In this document: positions 52,961 through 61,900 of the stretch, piece by piece
How positions within the stretch are numbered: position 1 is the stretch's first letter
Layout of the letters: each line of letters opens with the position of its first letter
Origin: Symbiodinium natans
Taxonomy: Eukaryota; Sar; Dinophyceae; Suessiales; Symbiodiniaceae
DNA length: 64,000 nucleotides
NCBI GenBank assembly: GCA_905221605.1
Contig: CAJNDS010000979.1
Location: 694,319-758,318 of the forward strand
Reading direction: 5' to 3'
Notes under the pieces: generated by a model
The model's database searches: none
What the model was told of the DNA's origin: nothing
The model's input: only the letters and a program-made list of their open reading frames with translations
Made by a program: the position numbers and the translations under genes

Positions 52961-55900
52961 GGTGAGGGTTTGAGGGTTTATGGCTGGGTTGGGTTAGGGT
53001 GTGCAATACTAAGAAGTAGGAAATTATATTTATAGTGCAAAAAGTCATAGTCATAAAACACTCTGTTGGTTTTCGTATTTGCTACATTTCGGTTGTTGGG
53101 TGCTGTCGTTGTTGTGTATTGAGTACTATACATTCAGAACCTTTAAAGGAGGGAAGGGGCCATATTAAGGGCCCATGAAACGCTTGGGCATCTCAGGGCG
53201 TGGACTTCCGAGACCAATGGTTGATGTATCAAGGTCATTTGGCCGGGCTATGGTGTTTTGGCCCCGCATGTGGGAAACCCCTGCCGCAAGGGCACACACC
53301 CCGACCCCAAAACCCTATTAATTTAAAAGGACCGATTCAAGAGCTGCCCCAAAATCGCTCATTTTAAAAAAAAACCCAAAATTTCCCATACAGAACCCAA
53401 AAAAAAAACCCAAGCCGGGACTCGGAGAAAACCCCCGCTAAGAATAAGCAAACCTGAAAAAAACACAAAAAAAAAAGGCGGAACCAACACCTGCTACGAG
53501 ACTAGGGACACATGGCTTTGGGCCGCCTCACCTGCATAGGGGGGGGGGGGGGGTTGGGGGGGGGGGGGGGGTTGGGGGGGGGGAGAGTGAGGAGGGGGAG
53601 GGCGAGGGAAGGGGGTGGGGTGGGGGGTTTTTTTGGGGTTTTGATTGGGTTTTTTTCACGTTCTGTTCACGTTTTTTCCGCGTTTTTTCCGCGTTTTTTT
53701 CGTGTTTTTTTCGCGTTTTTTTCACGTTTTCCTAAGGAACACAAGAGCCCCCTCCCCTCGCTCCTGATTTCAGGGTTTGGGTTTTCTCTGGGATTTTTTC
53801 AGGATTTATGCAGGTTTTTTTTTATGGTATATCTGTGTTCGTCTCCATGCCTCGAACCTTCTAACCCTATAAAGTAGAACCTAAACCCAAAACCTTAGAG
53901 CCTGAACTGAAATGTTGAAAGGTTATGGGTTCCGAGATTCAGTTTGGGGTTTGGGGTTTCGGGTTAGGGTTTAAGGTTTAGGGTTTAAGGCTATATGCAG
54001 TTTAGGGCTTTTGGTGATGAGGTCTTCTTTGACTTCATCCTGGCGATCAATGGCATCCGGTTGGAGCGGCATCCTCACTTCGGATGTGGCTGTACTAGTT
54101 CAGCCGGGCGCACTACACACAGGGTGAATACACAAGGGCAGGCACAAGTGAGTAGAGCCCTTGACTTCTGACTCATGGCTGTGCTCCAGCTGCTTGCAAT
54201 CGATCAATCAAAAGCATGATTAGCATGAGAAATGACATCGAACCTTCAACCTAAACTCTAAACCCTTTAGTGCCTGTGCACACGAAGCTCTCCAGCTTGC
54301 TATTAAAGGGCACCTGGGCGACACAGAACAGTCCCACGAGCCGCACGCCCGGTGCTACTGCACCCGTGACATCCACTTATCGACGAGATTGCGTTTCTGA
54401 TGCCCCCTTGGTAGCCCACTGGTGCCCTCTACCCTTTCTTTTTTGAGGGGTTCAAAGTTCCCTTATGAATTAGAACCAACCAAAAAAAAGGGTGCCCTTA
54501 TCATAACATGGTTGCTGGGCTGCCAAGACCCTATGTAGTTGAAGCAAGGTTGAAGGCATACAGGCTGTAGCCTGGGCACGTGCTGCTTTGGTGTCGAACC
54601 GGCCGCAAACCAAGGCCCGGTGAGCAGTCGATCTTCGCGAAAAACATCCAGGAAGTGAGGGGTGAGTTGGTCACTTCTCTGAGGTTTGTTTCCCTTGTGG
54701 GGTCCTTCTGATAAGGCGGCCCGTCGTATTTAGGGCACTATAACTTAGAGAACTGACAGCTGAGCTTGTGCTCTTGTGCTTTCCGGCTCTTTGGCTTCGC
54801 TTCTGGGGTGTTTTGGGTTGCGCAGGCGCCAGAGGCACTTACCATTTTATCATGGTGCCATAGCACGACGATACTAAATCAGCTACTATATACTCGACCG
54901 CTTTGTGATAAACCCTAAACCCAAAACCCTAAACCATGATTCTAGCAGTTGTTGTGGGTCCCGACAACCAACCCCCTGGAACGCAGGAGGCAGAGAATGG
55001 ATCGGCGAAGCTCACGGTGTACAACACCAGGGCCAACATGACCAGAGAGGTGAGATTAGCCTTAGGGTTTAGGGCTTAGGGCTTAGGGTTTAGGGTTTAG
55101 GGTTTAGGGTTTATAGAAATTGTATAGGGTTTGGGTCCCAATAAGTTTTGAGCGAAAGTTTTGACCGAAACGTTTTGAGCGAAAGTTTTGACCGAAACGT
55201 TTTGTTTTTTGGAACCACCTTTTCATTTTTGGGGCTGGGGGCGGGCTGGGGCGGGGCTGGGGCTGGGGCTGGGGCTGGGGCTGGGGCTGGGGCTGGGGGC
55301 TGGGGCTGGGGCTGGGGCTGGGACTGGGTTTGGCCCCGGGCCTGGTGGGGCTACAACTGGGGTGGGGGTGGGGGCTGGGGCTGGGGCTGGTGGGGCTGGG
55401 CTGGGCTGTGGGGCTGGGGCTGGGGCTGGGGGGGGCTGGGGGGGCTGGAGCCAATTTTCGGTTTTGGGAAACCAATCTTGGGCTTTGGGACAATTTGGGG
55501 TTTTGGAAGCCAATTTTGGGCTTTGGGAGGCGATTTGGGCTTTGGTTTGCCGGGGCCCGGGAAGGCCCCAGAGGTTTAAGTAAATTGAACATTTGGCCTC
55601 CCGGCCTCCCGCTTTGGATTAATTTACTTAAACTCTGTTTGTCAGCTGTTTAGACAAATATCTTGGAAAATTCAGATTGATACCACATACAATTTCTATT
55701 TATTTTGTTTTGAGGGTTTAGGGTTTAGGGTTTAGGGTTTAGGGTTTAGGGTTTAGGGTTTAGGGTTTAGGGTTTAGGGTTTAGGGTTCAAGGTTAAGGG
55801 GTTTCAGGACGTTTGGAGAGTAGCTCTTGCTTTTGAGGGAGACAGGGCCAAAGGGAATTGCTCATGTAGGTCCTGGACTCAACAATCTTGAGACTAACGC

Positions 55901-58900
55901 TAGCTCAGACGAAAGTTGTTTGGGAAGTCCGGGAGTAGCTTCAGAGCATCTACCTGCACCAGTGAACCCGCCTTTTGGTGGTTAGGGTTTAGGGTTCAGG
56001 GATCAGGGTTTTGGGCGGTGGGGTTGGGGTTGAGGGTTTTCCCCCCGGAAAGCCTATGACAGGTCTCCGTGCTGCCTAGAAAATGGGCGGGGACCGGGCT
56101 ACTTGGTCGCGGCCTCGGGCCTGCGATGAACTGGGTGGACTTTTAGTTCTTGCATCAAGGTCGTCTCCCGATCCCTAAACCCCAAACTACCATTTGCTAA
56201 AGAACCCTCCAAACAACAAGAATATTCCCCATATAACCCTTAATCAGGAATAATATCTTCTGTGTTTTCGGAGTTCTGAAGCAATCAGTAGTGAACCCTG
56301 AACCGCATGGACAGAGATTGCAAGTTCTAGGTTCTGTTTCTTATCCTGCTTTCGGGGTAGGAGCCCTTCTAAGCACCCTTTTTTTAATGCTTAGGGGATT
56401 ACTGGGCATTCTAGCACCCTAAACCCGAAACCCGAAACCCGAAACCCTGAACCCTGAACCCTGAACCCTGAACCCTGAACCCTGAACCCTGAACCCTGAA
56501 CCCTGAACCCTGAACCCTGAACCCTGAGCTGGATGTAGTTTGCAGCCTTCGGTCTCCCTCTTTCACGACACCCTTGCCCACTTTCGGAGCCGGCAATGGG
56601 GGTGTACGAAACTAGGGGACCCCTATAATCGACCCCAAATAGTAGGATTCCCTTTTCATCAGGACCCCAATAAGGTACCCCTAATTAAAAAAAGGCGCCA
56701 ATATTATGTAGTCCTTGTAACTCGGGAATAGCTTACCCGAAATGCCACATGAACTGAAGTAGGCCCCTATTCTAGAGACTAGACGCCCGATCGTGGAGCC
56801 TCTCCATGTTTCTTATACCCTTCATCGCCGAGCAAAAACGCCATGTGTCTGGGCATTGTGATGCCAGCAGATCTGATCTAAGCTCGTTGCACACCTAAAT
56901 AGAAGCCTTGATTCAGGACAATGTGATGCAGAGTGCCCCATGTAAACCTGCATGTACAAGGTGTTAAATTCATTCAGCCGCACTTTGGCATCACATGCTC
57001 ACTGGCCCTAAGTCCTATAAACCCTGAAGTGTGTCGTCCATGAGGTGCGACAGTGCGCTACGACGCCGTAGATGTCGTCAGAGCCTCTGTGCCGGGCTGG
57101 AGTGGGTTTCCGGATTTTGCGAGTAGCTCGGCGATAGGTAATTTCATTCCTTTCTTGATTTCAAGCTTCGTGGGTGAGAAATTTGGGGCGCTGCTGCCGA
57201 TTAGCTCGTTCTGTCCTATTTGGATGCACGATGCAATTGAACGGCAACGGCGGCAAAGGCCCCTTGATAAACAGCTGTCTCCTTTTGGGATTACGAGCTT
57301 GGGGCACATTGGGTTTTGAGAGGGTAATAATCGGTAATAACTGGCTGCCACAGGTACACAGAATGCAGCTTCATGTAATAGCCTAGAGTCCTTCCGAAAG
57401 CAATCGCCCGGGCACCTAAAAGGGGCTTTTCGCGGGGCAGCTGGTTGAACGCCATAAACCCTGAACCCTAAACCCTAAAAGCCCTAAAACGCCAATCCCT
57501 AAAGCAAGTTTCAGGGTTTAGGGCTTGTAAGCCCTGCTCCCGAAAGCCCTACGTAAGCCTCCGAACCACCCCAAAAAGCACCAAGACCCTCTACACCCTC
57601 CTCTACCGCACCCGCCCCAGAACAAAAAAGAAGCAATGAGCCTCTAACCCTCCCCAACACCCAACAGGCGCACCACCCTCTTACTGAGGCTGAGAACCAT
57701 GGAATCCGAGTCCTAGAGGCCAAGCCGGAGTATGGGCTTTACTGGCTGGTGCTTAGTGGGGAAGAAGGGAACGAAGTACCCTGTCATACTCCCTTAAAGG
57801 ATAGGGCCCTAATTCCCTCATTCCCTACTAAGAACCACGGCCTTTAGGGTTGCCAGGTTTTGTAGCTTGCATAGGCTTAGGGCTTAAAGGGCTTGTAGAG
57901 CTTTTTTGGGTGAAGGAATCGCAAGGTGCTTGTTAGAGTGGTTTAGGTTGTTTTTGCGCTTAGGCTTTAGGGGGGTAGGTGGGTTTCTCCATGTAGTTGG
58001 TCTGGCAGCTGAGGGTCGTACCGCTTTCAGGCAAAACACCACCGCGATACTGCACCACACTCTACAAAACTATACTATGCTTGTCTCTTCTCTACCATGT
58101 TCTTGCAACACGATCGAATTTCTGAACTCCAAAGCCATGTTAAGTCGCACTCCTGTCTTCGGTGATACGCTGCACAGGGTGTGTCTTCTTGAGACGTCCC
58201 ACCTCCAGGGAAGGCTTTCCTTACGTCAGAAACCCTGAGGGCTTAGGGCAAGCTGGGACCAGGTGTTTCCTAACTCGCCTGCTGCGCATGCCGGCCTCGT
58301 GCCCTTCCAGGCTCTGATACATCGGGGCTTGGGGCTATAGGGTTCTATTGGGGTTTAGGGTTTAGGGTTTAGTGTTCTAGGGTTAGAGGGTGATTTTGGT
58401 TAAACGGGGTTATTAGGGGTGTGGGGTTTAGTGTGTTGGTGGCCGCTGCTCGCTGTGCTTACGATCAAGAGGTTTCCAGGCAGAGAAACACACAGACGAG
58501 GGAAGCCTTTCTCCGAACCAGCCTCTTGAAGCTCAGACAGGCTTTAAGGGTTCAGGGTTGAGGGTCAAGTGAACTTTGTGAGTCCCTGCACTCCAATGTC
58601 AAGGTCATTTGCAATCCCGATGCGTTGCAGGATTTCTTGCTTGGCACTCCCCAGAGGGTGTTCCACGACATCGACGAGCTCGTCGAAGTTGTCCAGGCGA
58701 ACCTGAACGAGCGCATGCAGGCGCCGAGCAGAATCGCTCAGACGAGCGTTAGGCCTCTCTCTGATTCTGGGGTTCGAAAGAGCCCACCTTGGTAGCCCAC
58801 TGGTGCTCGTTGCCCTTGTTTGGGTTCAAGGTTCCCTTAAAACGTAACCAACCCAAACAGGGGTACCCTGATGAAAATATGGTTCTTGGGGGGTAGCAAA

Positions 58901-61900
58901 CCACAAGGGGCGAACTGGAACTCCCCTCCCTACATCTGCTTTATACCTCGTGTCCCAACCGAAGTCCACCATCGTGCGCGTGCGGTCTCTATTCCCATGA
59001 ACGAGCTGCCCGGAAAGCCCGACGCCCAAGCTGTGCTATTCTGGGGGTCGGAACAGTTACTGATAATCTTCCCTTATGATTATACTATCATAACCCCCCA
59101 GAACCGTATTCTAATTATTCAGGCCCCTAGATTACTCTGGAAAGGTGTATGTCTACAATGCGGACACAGAGTCCATCAGAGAGGCCGGAGTGTATGGCTT
59201 GCGAGGGTGACACCGCCGGTGTGCGAGGGTACTTGGAGCTTCATGGGTACTTATAGCCACAGTTATGAGTCTACTTAGGGGGGACTTAGGGGGCTTAAAA
59301 GTAGAGTGATAAGTAGGGTTATACTTGCCGCGAAGCTCCAAGTATGGGGTTGGCAGGGCACGATCCTGAACCTAAAGCCCTCCCACCCTAAACACAACCA
59401 AAGCACCTCTGCTGTCGGATGCAAGTTTTTATTTTCGCAAGCGTGCCCTAAACCCTAAACCCTAAACCCTAAACCCTAAACCCTAAACCCTAAACCCTAA
59501 ACCCTAAACCCTAAACCCTAAACCCTAAACCCTAAACCTGTCATGAATCACCGCCGAATGCCTCATTCGGGAGGAGAAGCCAGATCCTGCACTCTAAGGA
59601 TCCATGTACCTATGTAGTCCATACTTGGGCCCAAAAGCTACTATATAGGAACCCCATTAAGGCCCAAATAAATACTATATATGTATATATATATATATGT
59701 ATAGAAAGGTGATGGGATGTCAAGAAGCACATCCTAAACCCTATATAAACCCTAAACGCGAAACCCCAGAAAAAGGTCGCACCATGCAATGCGCAGGCGA
59801 TCCTCGTGCCCAACAACTCCTGGGGCGGCGATGGTTGCATCGGCTGCGACATAGGCAGGGGGTTGTGGGGTTTAGGGTTCAGGGTTCAGGGTTCAGGGTT
59901 TAGGGTTCAGGATTCAGGGTTCAGGGTTCAGGGTTTAGGTTTAGGATCCTGGGCCGGGATGTGCAGATCTCTGGCCGGTCTCCAGAACTTTCCGCATTAT
60001 CGGCACAGCAAATCCGGGCGCAAAACCCTTAAAACCCTTGAACCCCTTAGAGCCCTTAACGCCCTTAAAGCTCTATACCCTATACCCTATCCCTATAATC
60101 AACCTTATGAAGGGCCGTTTTAAGACTCTGAACAAAAGGTACTGGCCTGCTCCACCGCATCCCCGCCCCGCGGCGGCCGCCCGGGGGCCCCTGCGCGCCG
60201 CCTCCTGCGCCGGGGGCTCAGGGTCATAGTTTGGGGTTAATGGTGGACAGTTGAGGGTTTAGGGTTTAGGGTTTAGGGTTTAGGGTAGGCTTCTGGGGTT
60301 TGCAGGGCTTTCCTTTCGAAACCATCGCGCGCAGGGGTTTGGGGATGCTTGGCGTCGGCAGGGCGAAGGCAAAAGGCTTGGGGCTTCGGGACGTTTGAGG
60401 GTGTGGGCGCAGTGCGGGTTTAGGGTTTAGGGTTCCGGTATAGGATTCAGGGTTGAATTAGGGTTTAGGGTGTAGGGTTTTTAGGGTTTACGAGTTTCTC
60501 CGGCGGGCCAGGTATCTGCCGCAGACTGCTGTGCCGCAGGCTGGCTGGGAGAAGGATTTTGGTCCTACTTGGAAGCCACTTTTGACTTAGTAGGAAGGGA
60601 TAGTTGGGATGTTCCCTTATACTAACAGTCCACACTGGGGATTATGATCGGGGAAGGGGGGGGGGGGGGGGGGGGGTACCAGATTCCCTTTTAATGACTG
60701 TTAGTATGAGGGGGAACATCCCAAAGGGATAGCAAGGTGGGTTATGGAGGATTCAAGTAGGACTCACAGTCGGCCCGCAATTGCTTCATAAACCCCATTA
60801 CGCAACAGCAGGGATACCCTTTATGCGCCCAGTTTTTTCTGTTCAAATGGGGTCTAGGGTCTAGTGGTGGTTTATGGCGCATGTCTTCGAGATGCCTGGG
60901 CTTGCCTTAGTGGCTGACTGAGGCCTCTGTCTTGGGTTGTTGAAGCTCGAGGTGTTTGAGGTTTGAAACCCTACATAAGCCCTAAACCCAAAACCCTTAA
61001 CTAACCTTGATGTTGAGGCTTCTGAGATGTTCCTGCAGGTTTAGGGTCTCTAGGATCCCGACGTCGGAAGTAAACCCTGAGCCCTGAACTTCCCTCTACT
61101 CTGTTTTTTGTTTGAGCTTCAGGCAGAGGGTAATGAGGTGCTGGTTGCCTTGCTCTTTGGGTTTAGGTTTAGGGTTTAGGGCTTAGGATGCATGATGTAG
61201 GGGTGTGGACTTTCGGGTCTTAGTGTTTAGGATTCAGGGTTTAGGGTTTAGGGTTTAGGGAAGGTTCTTCCACGCTTGTGCAGCTCTCTCTGCCGGTTGA
61301 CTGGTAGGCACCTTACTTCTTCTTAGTATCGAGAGTCTATGACGAGCTGGGAACACCAGATCGACGAACCCCCACGCCTGCGATTCTTTATGCTAAGCTA
61401 ACCGGGTTTAGGGTTTGGGGTGTTTGGGGTGTTTAGGGTGTTTAGGGCGTTTAGGGTGTAGGTTTATAAGACTGCTAAGAGTTCATCCATCCCACCTACT
61501 GGCAGCTGCTGTTGAACCTCTCTTCGGCCTCGCTGCACACCGGCTTGTTCAGCCTGATCAGAAGAGCCAATGAATCCTAAACCCTAAACCCTAAACCCTA
61601 AACCCTAAACCCTAAACCCTAAGCCCCCAGAAGCCTCGAAGCTTCCTTGGGAGGCTCCACCTGTAGCGGCCAATGCGCCGGGTGCACCGACTCTCGTCAG
61701 AGAAAGGGTGTCTACATGGTTCTTTAAGAGGAACTTGTTGTGATGGTTTTGAGTACACTCAAGCGTTCTTTTGTTTGAGTCTGTTTCATCTTCTAGTTTT
61801 TGGCTCAACCCTAAAACCCAGTAAATTCTTCTCAGGCAACGGCAGTCCCGGGCCTCAGCCCTATACCCTAAAGCCAAGCCTGTCTCAGCCCTGAACGCCA

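Noticed and set aside
53512-53877. 121-codon frame with FFSRF repeats
   Set aside because: Comes from poly-G and TTTTTTC(G/A)CG simple repeats; the opposite strand is open too.
55104-55653. Gly-rich and Pro-rich proteins of 96-162 codons
   Set aside because: Frames are open on both strands because of the GGGGCT hexamer repeat; composition follows the repeat only.
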